DNA of 64,000 bases, taken from NCBI GenBank assembly GCA_020849855.1, contig JADZFO010000006.1, forward strand, positions 7,982 through 71,981. The letters run 5' to 3'. Below are positions 51,831 through 61,035 of this stretch, piece after piece; position 1 is the first letter of the stretch, and every line of letters starts with the position of its first letter. Made by a program: the position numbers and the translations under genes. A model generated the notes under the pieces. That model searched no databases. It was not told the origin of the DNA and was given only the letters and a program-made list of their open reading frames with translations. This stretch comes from a bacterium. GTDB taxonomy: Bacteria > 4484-113 > JAFGCY01.

Positions 51831-53711
51831 ATGCGAGACAAGGAAAGATTTGACTTCGGCAAGTGGGTCTGGCCTGCACTGCTGGCCGGCCTGCTCATAG
51901 CAGGTCTGTTTGCCTGCCGGGGCGCTGCCCCTGGCGGGGAGGGGGACCGGGAGCGCGGCGCAACCGGGTCGCAGGCAGGCGCGGCGGCAGCGACCTATGT
52001 TGCGCCGGGAGACCTGGACGAGATGTACTTGTTCTATTCCGGCGGGCACAGCGGCAATGTTTACGTTGCCGGCATGCCTTCGATGCGCCACATCAGCACA
52101 ATACCGGTGTTCGCCAAGTATCCGGCGACGGGCTACGGCTTCGATGACGAGAGCCGCAAGATGCTTGGAGGCCTTGAATGGGGTGATGTACACCACCCTT
52201 CGCTTTCCAGGACCAATGGCGAATATGACGGCAAGTGGCTGTTCGTAAACGACGCCGGCAACAACCGCTACGCACGGATTGATCTGCGAGACTTCAAGAC
52301 CAAGCAAATCATCGGCCCCGTTCCGAACTGCTCCGGTCTGCATGGCGGCGCTTTCTGCACTTCGAACAGCGAGTTCCTGATCTATGCCACACGTTTTTCT
52401 GTGCCGCTGCCCCTGGGCACCGCCGCCCCGATCGCCGATTACGCCGCCAAGTACAAGGGCGTGGTCGGAGCTCTCAGCGTCAACAAGAGCACGGGCGAGA
52501 TGTCATACGACGGCGGCTTCCAGATCATGACCCCGCCCTTCAACTGGGACCTGGGTTCAACCGGCCGCGGCCCCAGCGCCGATTGGGTGTTCTTCACCTG
52601 CTACAACTCTGAGCGCGCCACGGGGGAACTTGAGAAGACCGCCTCAGCGAATGACCGGGACTACATCATCGCCGTCAACTGGAAGCTGGCTACAGAGTTG
52701 GCCAAAGGCCCTGCCGCGACCGACATCGCCGGCATGAAGGTGATCGATCCGGCCAAGGCGCCGGGGCTGTGCTTCCTGATCCCCTGCCCGAAGAGCCCGC
52801 ATGGCGTGGACTGCAGCCCTGACGGTACCTACTTCGTCGGCAGCGGCAAGCTGGAGGCCGTGACCACTGTCTACGGCTTCCAGGAGATGCTGGATGCAAT
52901 CAAGAACAAGAACTTCACCGGGGATGAGGACGGCATTCCTGTTCTGGACTACGACAAGGTCAAGCTGCGCGAGTGCCAGATTGGCCTGGGCCCGCTGCAC
53001 ACGCAGTATGACGACAAGGGCATGGCTTACACCTCTCTCTTCGTTGACAGCGCTGTGGCGAAGTGGGACCCCTCAACCGGCGAAGTGCTGGACACCATCC
53101 CGGTGGCCTACAACATCGGCCACTTGATGGTCCCGGGAGGAGACAGCGCCAAGCCATTTGGCAAGTACGTGGTGGCGATGAACAAGCTGTCGCATGGCAG
53201 GCACCTGAATGTAGGCCCAAGCCAGCCGGAGAGCAGCCAGTTGATCGACATCAACGGGGACAAGATGAAGATCCTCTACGAGTCTTACACTGAACCCGAG
53301 CCGCACTATGCGCAGGCCATCCCTGCAACGATGCTGAGCCCGGTGGAGGTTTACCCGCTGGACGAGATCAAGAGCCCGTATCGTATCAACGACGTCAAGG
53401 AAGCTGGAGTCGTCCGCGAGGGAACCACTGTACACGTCAAGATGCTGGCAGTGCGCTCGACGCTTAGTCCGACATCGGTGGAAGTCAACAAGGGCGACAC
53501 CGTTACTTTCCACATCAGCAACATTGAACAGACCACCGATGAGCTGCACGGCTTCGGCCTGGCCATGTACAACGTCAACGTTGTGATCGACCCGGGTGAG
53601 TTCAAGGAAGTCACCATCGTGGCTGACAAGCCCGGAGTCTACCCGTACTACTGCACCAACTTCTGCAGCGCGCTGCACCAGGAGATGCAGGGTTACCTGA
53701 TCGTGAAATAA
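51831..53711 (+). CDS. nosZ: Nitrous oxide reductase, clade II type
   Basis: NosZ reduces N2O to N2. The 626-residue sequence has a beta-propeller with the Cu4S-site histidines (DVHHPSLSR, IGHLMVPGGD, SPHGVDCSPDG, PLHTQYDDKG) and a C-terminal cupredoxin with the CuA ligands (YYCTNFCSALHQEMQG, about residue 605). The N-terminus is a hydrophobic segment ending LLIAGLFAC, a possible lipobox, and lacks a Tat motif. This and the gene context fit clade II enzymes. AAGCGGAGG precedes ATG 51831. Confidence 0.96.
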   Translation: MRDKERFDFGKWVWPALLAGLLIAGLFACRGAAPGGEGDRERGATGSQAGAAAATYVAPGDLDEMYLFYSGGHSGNVYVAGMPSMRHISTIPVFAKYPATGYGFDDESRKMLGGLEWGDVHHPSLSRTNGEYDGKWLFVNDAGNNRYARIDLRDFKTKQIIGPVPNCSGLHGGAFCTSNSEFLIYATRFSVPLPLGTAAPIADYAAKYKGVVGALSVNKSTGEMSYDGGFQIMTPPFNWDLGSTGRGPSADWVFFTCYNSERATGELEKTASANDRDYIIAVNWKLATELAKGPAATDIAGMKVIDPAKAPGLCFLIPCPKSPHGVDCSPDGTYFVGSGKLEAVTTVYGFQEMLDAIKNKNFTGDEDGIPVLDYDKVKLRECQIGLGPLHTQYDDKGMAYTSLFVDSAVAKWDPSTGEVLDTIPVAYNIGHLMVPGGDSAKPFGKYVVAMNKLSHGRHLNVGPSQPESSQLIDINGDKMKILYESYTEPEPHYAQAIPATMLSPVEVYPLDEIKSPYRINDVKEAGVVREGTTVHVKMLAVRSTLSPTSVEVNKGDTVTFHISNIEQTTDELHGFGLAMYNVNVVIDPGEFKEVTIVADKPGVYPYYCTNFCSALHQEMQGYLIVK

Positions 53712-53752
53712 CCATAGCGGCCTCAGCGCCGCAACACTAGGAGGAATGGGCC

Positions 53753-54433
53753 ATGCCCGGGGCGAGGATTCAGCGACATCTGGAAGCGTATTACGACTTC
53801 TTCGGACAACCGGTGGCCGTCTATGTGCGCATCCTGCTGTTCGTCGCAATCTTCGCCCTGGTCCCGGTCTTCCGCGGACCGCTCTGGACGATGGCCTTCA
53901 CCAGCAACCAGTACCCCGAACCACTGGCCATGGAAATCTGGGTCAACAAACTGGAAGGCCAGAAGACAGAAACGCGCGACGACCTGAGGGAGATCAACTC
54001 GCTCAACCACTACATCGGGATGAAGCCGCTCATGGAGAGCGATTTCGCGGAGTTCACCTGGCTTCCGTTCTGCATCGGCGTAATCGCGCTGCTCACCCTG
54101 CGTGTGGCGGCGCTGGGTCGACTGCGCGATCTGGTGGATGTTTTCATGGTCTACACCTACTTTGGGCTCTTCGGGCTCTGGACTTTCTACAACAAACTGC
54201 ACAGCTACGGACACAATCTTGACCCGGAGGCCTCCATCAAAGTCGATCCATTCATGCCGCCAGTTTACGGTACAGTCAAGATCGCTAACTTCACTGTTTC
54301 AAGTTATCCAGGCGAAGCATCATATTGGTTGGGCACCTTTGCGGGGCTCCTGGCGCTCGCCCTCTTTCTGGCAGCCCTGCGTGCATGGAAGGATCTGCGC
54401 AGTCAGCTCAAGAGCTCCAGGCAGGGAGCATAG
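53753..54433 (+). CDS. nosB: NosB-type membrane protein
   Basis: The 226-residue protein has four to five membrane spans (VYVRILLFVAIFALVPVF, FCIGVIALLTLRVAAL, FGLFGLWTFYNKLHSYG, WLGTFAGLLALALFLAAL). It follows nosZ directly and precedes nosD, the position of NosB in clade II clusters. AGGAGG lies upstream. NosB is needed for N2O reduction in some organisms, perhaps as an electron or assembly link. The call is by position, size and topology. Confidence 0.75.
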   Translation: MPGARIQRHLEAYYDFFGQPVAVYVRILLFVAIFALVPVFRGPLWTMAFTSNQYPEPLAMEIWVNKLEGQKTETRDDLREINSLNHYIGMKPLMESDFAEFTWLPFCIGVIALLTLRVAALGRLRDLVDVFMVYTYFGLFGLWTFYNKLHSYGHNLDPEASIKVDPFMPPVYGTVKIANFTVSSYPGEASYWLGTFAGLLALALFLAALRAWKDLRSQLKSSRQGA

Positions 54434-54435
54434 CT

Positions 54436-55833
54436 GTGTCAGACTGTCTGGCGAGCCTGCAAGTGCTGCTGACTCGCATTGCGTCGGCCGCACTCTTCTT
54501 GCTGATCACTCCGGCACTGCCAGCATGGGGCCGCGATATTCATGTTGGTCCGCAGTGGGAATACAGCAGCCTGCCCGCTGCACTTGCAGCGAGCCAGGAT
54601 GGAGATCGCCTGCTTCTGGATGCCGGCGAGTATAGAGGAGCGCTGGTGCTGGACAAGAGCATCACATTGCTGGGTGACGGCGAAGCGCGGATCAAAGGCT
54701 CCTACACAGGGAGCGTGATCACTGTCAAGGCGGCTAACGTCCGGATCGAGGGGCTGAACATCAGCGGCACCGGCAAGGATATGATGCACAGCGACGCCGG
54801 CGTGATGATTGAAGCCGATTCGGCCGTTGTTATCAACTGCGTCCTCGAAGACAACCTTTTCGGAGTCTATGTCCGCAAAGCTAACTCGGCGCTGGTTGAG
54901 GGCAACCAGATTACCGGGCGTCGCGAGGTGGACATGGGCAGTCGCGGGGCCGGGATTCACCTCTACGACGCTGACAACAACGTGTTCAGGCGCAACACGG
55001 TCCAGCACGTCCGCGATGGAATTTACTTCGACCACGCTGACGAAAACCTCGTCGAAGACAACGTTTTCAGCGATCTGCGTTATGGCGTGCACTATATGTA
55101 CTGTGGCGCGAACCGCTTTTACCGCAACATCTTTCGCGACAGCATGGCCGGCGCGGCAATAATGTACACCGATAACGTTGAATTCAGTGACAACCAGATT
55201 CTGAACAACCGCCTTGGCTACAGCGCGTATGGACTGCTATTCCAGGCCTGCAGCAACTGCAAGGCCGAGCGAAATGTGATCGTCAACAACAGCATCGGTA
55301 TTTTTCTTGAAGGCGCCCATGACAACCTGCTGGCCAACAACCTGGTGGCCTACAACGACCTCGGCGTCCAGTTCTTCGCCAACTCATCAGGCAACACATT
55401 CAAAAGTAATGACTTCATCCAGAATATTGCCACCCTTCGCACAATCGGCAAGGCCTACGCCACCTGGAATGCGCCGGAAGCCGGCAACTACTACTCCGAC
55501 TACCAGGGCTATGACCTTGATCTTGATGGTAATGGCGATGTCAGCCATCGCCTGCAGGATAGCTTTGAGTTCCTTACCGGGAGCCGCCCGCTACTTCGGC
55601 TGTTCCTCAGCAGCGCCGCAGCAGATGCCCTGAGGCTCGCCGAAGACAGTTTTCCTGTCCTTCCGGCCAGTGAGTTCAACGACACGCGACCCAGCGTCCG
55701 CCCGCTTAGCGGCGTTCGGATCAGCCCCCAGGCGGGCGCCGGCTCAATGCCGCGCCCGGCCCCGCTGGCAGCCCTCGTCTGCGCGGCCGTTACACTGCTC
55801 TTCGCCTTAATTGGCTGGAGGCTGTCACGATGA
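54436..55833 (+). CDS. nosD: NosD, periplasmic copper-site maturation protein
   Basis: The 465-residue protein has a signal sequence (IASAALFLLITPALPAW) and right-handed beta-helix repeats with the CASH-domain look (GNQITGRREVDMGSRGAGIH; DNNVFRRNTVQHVRDGIYFD). A C-terminal span (ALVCAAVTLLFALIGWRL) is present. It acts with NosF and NosY in Cu/S delivery to NosZ. GTG 54436 was chosen over upstream codons because GGGAG precedes it and it abuts the nosB stop. The stop overlaps nosF by ATGA. Confidence 0.92.
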   Translation: MSDCLASLQVLLTRIASAALFLLITPALPAWGRDIHVGPQWEYSSLPAALAASQDGDRLLLDAGEYRGALVLDKSITLLGDGEARIKGSYTGSVITVKAANVRIEGLNISGTGKDMMHSDAGVMIEADSAVVINCVLEDNLFGVYVRKANSALVEGNQITGRREVDMGSRGAGIHLYDADNNVFRRNTVQHVRDGIYFDHADENLVEDNVFSDLRYGVHYMYCGANRFYRNIFRDSMAGAAIMYTDNVEFSDNQILNNRLGYSAYGLLFQACSNCKAERNVIVNNSIGIFLEGAHDNLLANNLVAYNDLGVQFFANSSGNTFKSNDFIQNIATLRTIGKAYATWNAPEAGNYYSDYQGYDLDLDGNGDVSHRLQDSFEFLTGSRPLLRLFLSSAAADALRLAEDSFPVLPASEFNDTRPSVRPLSGVRISPQAGAGSMPRPAPLAALVCAAVTLLFALIGWRLSR

Positions 55834-56771
55834 GCGCCGTGCTTGAAGCAATCGGGCTAAGCAAGTCCTATCAGCATGTGCTGGCCCTGGACTGCCTGGA
55901 CTTGAACGTCGAGCCCGGCGAAGTACTCGCTCTCCTTGGGCCAAACGGCAGCGGGAAGTCCACCTCAATCCGATGTTTTGCTGGTCTACTCCAGCCTAGC
56001 GCTGGCCGTGTCAAGGTCGCAGGTTATGACCTGCACCGGGACTACCGTGAAGCACGGCGGCAGTTCAGCTACCTTCCTCAGCAGGCCAGCTTTCCCGGAA
56101 CACTCAGTGTGTATGAGGCGATAAGCTTCCACGCCAGTCTGCGCGGCTGCGGGCGGACTGAAGCGGAGGCCGCCTTAGTACAGGTCGGCTTGTTGAATGG
56201 CGTATGGAAGAGGCCGGTCGCGCAGCTTTCGGGCGGCATGCGCCAGCGCCTCGCGCTGGCTGTTGCCAGCCTTGGGGATGCGCCGCTCGTACTGCTTGAT
56301 GAACCGACTGCTAACCTGGACCCTGAAGCTGCTATCAGCTTCCGCGATCTGGCGCGCGAGTGGCGTGGCCGTGGTCGCGCTATAGTGCTGAGTACACATG
56401 TTCTTGGCGACGTAGAAGCGCTCGCCGACCGTGTGCTGGTCCTGGTGGCGGGCAAGGTTGTCGCCCGGGAGAGCATTGCGGATCTGCGTCTTCGGCTAAG
56501 CCGCTTCGCGCGGCTGCTGGTGGATGTCGGCAAGGCCGAGGACAAGCACCGCAGCGCGGCTCTGTCCAGCGGCGCGGTTGATGTACAGCTCAACTGCTGC
56601 AACATCCTGGTAACGGCGCCGGTCGAAAACCGCCTGCAGATACTGGACTCACTTTCGCGAGTCGGATCGATCAGGCACTTTGAGACTGAGAAGCCCGCGC
56701 TGGAAGATATCTACCTTGACTATGTGAGGCAGTCCGCGGGTACCGCGGGCACTGAGGAGCTTGACAAATGA
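55830..56771 (+). CDS. nosF: NosF, ABC transporter ATPase
   Basis: The 313-residue ATPase has the P-loop LLGPNGSGKST, signature LSGGMRQRLALA and Walker B LLDEPTANLDP. It powers the NosDFY system that feeds sulfur or copper to NosZ assembly. The start overlaps the nosD stop and its own stop overlaps nosL, giving tight translational coupling. Confidence 0.95.
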   Translation: MSAVLEAIGLSKSYQHVLALDCLDLNVEPGEVLALLGPNGSGKSTSIRCFAGLLQPSAGRVKVAGYDLHRDYREARRQFSYLPQQASFPGTLSVYEAISFHASLRGCGRTEAEAALVQVGLLNGVWKRPVAQLSGGMRQRLALAVASLGDAPLVLLDEPTANLDPEAAISFRDLAREWRGRGRAIVLSTHVLGDVEALADRVLVLVAGKVVARESIADLRLRLSRFARLLVDVGKAEDKHRSAALSSGAVDVQLNCCNILVTAPVENRLQILDSLSRVGSIRHFETEKPALEDIYLDYVRQSAGTAGTEELDK

Positions 56772-57217
56772 GCAAAACAGCAGCAAGCCTGTGCTGCCTG
56801 ACTCTGGCCGTGCTGCTGGCTTCCTGCCCGGGCGGCGGACGTCCGAAACCGGTGGAGATTGTCTGGAACGAAGACAGTTGCGCCGAGTGCCGGATGGCAG
56901 TCTCGGATAAGCAGTTTGGCTGCGAGTACGTCAGCCCCGACGGCATATGCTCCGCCTTCGATGACATCGGCTGTCTTGTCGTGTGGGCCAGGAATGGCAA
57001 TCTGCCTGAAGGCGGCGCGGCCTATGTCCGCGACTTTGAGTCCCAGGAGTGGATTGACGCCGGGAAGGCCCATTACATGTTCGCAAACGAGCTGCCTACG
57101 CCGATGCGCTATGGCATCTCCGCGCATGCTTCCCGCGAGGCGGCTGAGAAGTCCGCACAGGAATGGAAAGGCGTGGTCTGGGACTGGAATGCCCTGGTCG
57201 CGGAGTGGAAGCCATGA
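56768..57217 (+). CDS. nosL: NosL, copper-binding lipoprotein
   Basis: The 149-residue lipoprotein has the lipobox VLLASC. The conserved copper-binding motif is SCAECRM; the region AFDDIGCLVVW and DFESQEWIDAGKAHYM is typical of NosL. It delivers Cu(I) to apo-NosZ or NosD. Start and stop overlap nosF and nosY in ATGA, as in other nosDFLY clusters. Confidence 0.94.
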   Translation: MSKTAASLCCLTLAVLLASCPGGGRPKPVEIVWNEDSCAECRMAVSDKQFGCEYVSPDGICSAFDDIGCLVVWARNGNLPEGGAAYVRDFESQEWIDAGKAHYMFANELPTPMRYGISAHASREAAEKSAQEWKGVVWDWNALVAEWKP

Positions 57218-58053
57218 GCGCGCCGCGCCTGCATCCGGCCGCCATCATCGCCCGGCAAGAGCTGCGCATAGCACTGCGCAACCGTTGGATCTTTGTGTAT
57301 GCGGCGATCTTCGCGGCCCTGACCGGCGCCGTCAGCTATTTCGGCCTGAGCGTGATTGAGTTCACAGGCTTCCAGGGCTTTGAGCGTACCACTGTCAGCC
57401 TGCTGAACCTTGTGCTCTACATCGTGCCCTTGGCCGCGATGCTGATGACGGTGCAGAGCTTCAGCGTCGAGGGCGGGGCGACAGACCAGCTTTTCACGGA
57501 GCCGGTCACCCGCGGCGAGATCGTCTGCGGAAAACTGCTGGGTGTAGGCGGCGCCATGGCCTGGGCCACCCTGCTGGGCTTTGGCCTGCCGGCTGTGCTT
57601 ATCGCGCGCTACGCCGGAATGGACGGACTCAGCAGCTACCTGATCCTCGTGCTCAGCACACTGCTCATCGCTTTCTCATTCTGCGCCATCTCGGCACTGA
57701 TAACAATTGCGCTGCGGCGCAGCCTGCGGGCCTATGCGGTGGTTCTGGTTGTCTGGTTCCTGATGGTACTTGTGTACGACCTGACAGTGATTGGAGTGAG
57801 TTTCCTGTTGTCCGAGGGCTACGCGAACCGGGTGGCCTTCGTTGCCCTGTTCCTCAACCCCGTCGACTGCGCCCGCGTTGGCACACTGCTGGCCAGTGTG
57901 GGCAAGGAGGCCTACGGTCTGGCCGGGGCGCAGCTTGTACGCTCTCTGGACGGCACAGAAAAGGCCGTGGGCCTGCTGTTCCTGTGCCTGATTACCTGGA
58001 CCTTGGTACCAGCACTTGCCAGCAACCGACTGCTGGCAAGACAGGACATATGA
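57214..58053 (+). CDS. nosY: NosY, ABC transporter permease
   Basis: The 279-residue protein has six membrane spans, with the ABC-2-type pattern FTEPVTRGEIVCGKLLG in the cytosolic loop. It forms the membrane part of NosDFY. The ATG at 57214 lies inside the nosL stop; upstream in-frame codons to 57163 fall within nosL. Confidence 0.94.
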   Translation: MSAPRLHPAAIIARQELRIALRNRWIFVYAAIFAALTGAVSYFGLSVIEFTGFQGFERTTVSLLNLVLYIVPLAAMLMTVQSFSVEGGATDQLFTEPVTRGEIVCGKLLGVGGAMAWATLLGFGLPAVLIARYAGMDGLSSYLILVLSTLLIAFSFCAISALITIALRRSLRAYAVVLVVWFLMVLVYDLTVIGVSFLLSEGYANRVAFVALFLNPVDCARVGTLLASVGKEAYGLAGAQLVRSLDGTEKAVGLLFLCLITWTLVPALASNRLLARQDI

Positions 58054-58054
58054 G

Positions 58055-58768
58055 ATGGAAAACCCAAGCAGTAACACCCGTCCTGCGACGCTTGGCGACT
58101 TTGTCCGCCAGCGTCCGCAGCGTCTGCGGCTCTGCGAGCAATTTGGCCTGAATGTCTGCGTTGCCGGCGGTCTCAGTGTGGAGGAAGCCTGCATTCAGGC
58201 CAGGGTTGACCCAGAGTACTTCCTGAGCCAATGTGAAGCGCTCGAGCAGATGCATGCGGCGTCACTTGGCTTCATGAACTACACTCCGCGCCAGATAGCC
58301 TGCGACATCCTCAACAACCATCATGAGTTCATATTCACAGAGCTGGCCGCGATTGAGAGGCTGCTGGAGCGCGTGTCAACCAGACACTGGCAGTCGGCGC
58401 CTGTCTGGCCCAAAGTGCTGATGTGCTTCCGAGACCTGAGGCAACTGCTGGAGCAGCATCTGATAAATGAGTCTCCCATGATCCGCGAACTCACCGAAAA
58501 GCGAAGAGACGGCTTCGCCGCCGTGGTTCGAGGGCGAGGGCTACGAGATATGCTTGTCGCCTTCGAAGGCGATCATGAGCGTGTACATAAACTCCTGGTT
58601 AGAATACGATCCATAGTAGGCGGCTATTGCGTTCCTCGCGACGCTTGCCTTGGGCAACAAGCTGTTGTGGCGCGGCTTCGGGACCTGGAGCAAAAAGTGT
58701 TGCTGCTGATACAAAAGGAGGACAACCTGCTGTTTGTCCATCTCCGCAGCGGCCTTGACGCTGGCTGA
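58055..58768 (+). CDS. Ric/ScdA-type hemerythrin protein (iron-centre repair)
   Basis: The 237-residue protein has the N-terminal ScdA-type domain (TLGDFVRQRPQRLRLCEQFG, then CVAGGLSVEEAC) and a hemerythrin-like four-helix part with NNHHEFIFTELA, LEQHLINESPMI and FEGDHERVHK. The last expected histidine position reads LIQKEDNLLF, so the di-iron site may be altered. Family members repair Fe-S clusters damaged by NO or oxidants. It begins 1 base after the nosY stop and is probably the last gene of the operon. Confidence 0.82.
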   Translation: MENPSSNTRPATLGDFVRQRPQRLRLCEQFGLNVCVAGGLSVEEACIQARVDPEYFLSQCEALEQMHAASLGFMNYTPRQIACDILNNHHEFIFTELAAIERLLERVSTRHWQSAPVWPKVLMCFRDLRQLLEQHLINESPMIRELTEKRRDGFAAVVRGRGLRDMLVAFEGDHERVHKLLVRIRSIVGGYCVPRDACLGQQAVVARLRDLEQKVLLLIQKEDNLLFVHLRSGLDAG

Positions 58769-58936
58769 CGCAGAGTGATGATTTCTTGCCAATGCAGGCG
58801 CGCAGTTCAGACACGAGGCTCCGGTAGGCTGCGTAACTCAGCCGGGTTACGCCCCTTCGGGTTGCCAGCGTGGAGTGCGCGCGCTGTCAAGGCAGCAGGT
58901 GGCTGAATTGTCACGCAGCCACCCGGCACAATCAGT

Positions 58937-59980
58937 ATGACCATGGAATCAAGGTTGAAGGGAACCGCATTGAAAGACTCAATTTTTGATATAGTCATCA
59001 CGGCCACCGGCCGCTGCATTCCAGAGCGCATCCTCAGCAACGAGGACCTGAAAGAGCTCTGCGGGCACAGCAGCGAGTGGATCATTGAACGAACCGGTGT
59101 AGTTGAGCGTCACCTCGCCGCACCGGATCAGACCACCAGCCAACTGGCTGCCAGCGCTGCGCGCCAGGCCTGCGAACGCGCCGGGGTCGATCCCGTGGAT
59201 ATCGGGCTGATCGTGGTCGCCTCAGTCACCGGAGAGACGCACTTTCCGACAACGGCCTGCTGGCTGCAGGCGGCACTGGGCAACTCCTCCGCCTTTGTCT
59301 TCGACGTTACCGTTGGCTGCGCCGGCTTTGTTTATGCGTTGAGTATCGCGCAGTCACTGCTTGAGTCAGATATGGCGTGCAACGCGCTGGTTGTCGGCGC
59401 GGACCGCGTTACCGGCATAACGGACTATACCGACCCGCGTTCCTGCATTCTCTTTGGCGACGGCGCCGGGGCGGTCCTGCTGGAGCGCCGCGCGGCTGGA
59501 GCCACCCAGCCGAGGCAGGGCCTGCTAGCCTCGCAGCTCTTCGCTGATGGCTCAAAGGCTGGCCTGCTGTTCCGCCCGCTGGATGCCAACGCCTCGCCGG
59601 ACCATCCCGCGCATGCCAGCAGCGGCTCGGCCTTCATGCACATGGAGGGCCGCAGCGTCTACCAGCACGCGGTGCGCTGCATGGAATCGGCTGTCGGCAG
59701 CGTGCTGGACAAGGCCGGCATGCTGCTCAGCGAGATCGACTGGATCATCCCGCATCAGGCCAATGCCCGCATCATTGACGCGCTGACCGAACGGCTGGGC
59801 GTCGCGGCGGCGCGGGTATACAGCAATATCGCACGCTATGGCAACACCAGCGCGGCCAGCATCCCGATCTGTCTGGATGAGATGAACCAGCTTGGCCTGC
59901 TGCAGCGCGGGCAGCGCATCCTGATGTGCAGCTTCGGCACCGGCTTCACCTGGGGCGCGACGGTCCTGAGCTGGGTGTAG
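58937..59980 (+). CDS. fabH: 3-oxoacyl-ACP synthase III
   Basis: FabH starts fatty acid synthesis by condensing acetyl-CoA with malonyl-ACP. The 347-residue thiolase-fold protein has the catalytic triad: Cys in VGCAGF, His in IPHQAN and Asn in YGNTSAASIP. The ending CSFGTGFTWGATVLSW is typical. ATG codons at 58937 and 58943 are both possible starts; no ribosome site is clear, and CACAAT lies 4 bases before the first. The usual plsX/fabD neighbours are absent. Confidence 0.94.
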   Translation: MTMESRLKGTALKDSIFDIVITATGRCIPERILSNEDLKELCGHSSEWIIERTGVVERHLAAPDQTTSQLAASAARQACERAGVDPVDIGLIVVASVTGETHFPTTACWLQAALGNSSAFVFDVTVGCAGFVYALSIAQSLLESDMACNALVVGADRVTGITDYTDPRSCILFGDGAGAVLLERRAAGATQPRQGLLASQLFADGSKAGLLFRPLDANASPDHPAHASSGSAFMHMEGRSVYQHAVRCMESAVGSVLDKAGMLLSEIDWIIPHQANARIIDALTERLGVAAARVYSNIARYGNTSAASIPICLDEMNQLGLLQRGQRILMCSFGTGFTWGATVLSWV

Positions 59981-60107
59981 GACGCCTTGGGGCGCCAGCC
60001 GGCCGTGCTGCCCGAGCAGGTTTAGCTGCATGATGGTCTCTGCACTGCTGGCAGCGGCTCCAAGTGGCCATCAGACTGGCTGCAAGATGGCCGCCGTAAC
60101 ACGCGAG

Positions 60108-61035
60108 CTATGGCTGCCCCGAAGTGGCAGTGCCGCGCCAGCTCAGGGTGCGGCAGTCGAAGTCTTCCAGCCGTTGCAGGCTTTTGTTGAGCTGGCCGCC
60201 GGGGATGATCTGAAGGTTCCAGTCCAGCGAATCCTGATACAGCGCGGCCTCCAGGCCGCTACCGCGGACAGCGTTCAAGCGCAGCTGAAACATGTACTGC
60301 AGCGATTGCAGCGGCGTACCCTGCTGGTGCGTCCAGTACTGCCTTGAGCGTCCCGTCGTCAGGGCGACACGCAATGTGTTGTACATGGTCTGGCTATCGG
60401 TGTCTAGCTGCAGAATCTGAGCGACATGTGGACTGCTTCAGGGCTGCTGAGCCAGTTCCTGCGCGATATTCCTGAGCTGCTCGCAGATCAGCAGCGCGTC
60501 ATAGTTGCCCTGGCCCTCGGCCCGTGCGATGCGACACAGCGCGGTGTGCAGCTCCGCCAGCAGGTCCAGATCGTGCTGATCCATGCAGTAACTCAGCGCA
60601 CGTTTGAAGGACTGCCGCACTGTGTAGTGGTCAATGCCGGAATCCAGATACTCAAGCTGGGCCAGGCTGGCTCCAACCAGCTTGTCGGCTGGCGCTTTGC
60701 CGGCGCTGATCAGGCCGTAGTAAGTGTCCAACGGGCAGCCGTCCAGAGTGCTGCAGCGCTGCCGGCGGTTGCCATCGGCGAAGGCGCGCCGCGCCCATTC
60801 GTAATCACCCGCGCGGCAGGCCAGCCAGCCTTCGTAGTAGAAAGGGGCGGCGTCGCCGGGGGTAAGCTGCTGCAGTTCGAGCAGTGCTGACTTGAGTTCG
60901 TCACCATGAAGCACAAAGCGCGCGTATAAACCAGCCGATTCCAGCTTTCCAGTTCTGTAGTCTTTGCATTGTCGGGTCGCTCGGCGTCCACCAGCGTCTC
61001 AGCCTCATCGAGCCAGCTGATCACACGCCAACCTT
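60108..61035 (-). pseudogene. Decayed, truncated copy of module gene B
   Basis: Minus-strand reading gives pieces homologous to B1/B2: SWLDEAETLVDAERPDN, then, after a frameshift near 60935, GWLACRAGDYEWARRAFADG and LICEQLRNIAQELAQQP. A TGA stop follows at 60438, and in the same frame YQDSLDWNLQIIPGGQLNKS and LEDFDCRTLSW match the B1 C-terminus. The N-terminal 170 residues (anchor) are missing, cut off where the recombinase fragment begins. The copy lies in inverted orientation to B1 and B2. Confidence 0.8.
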
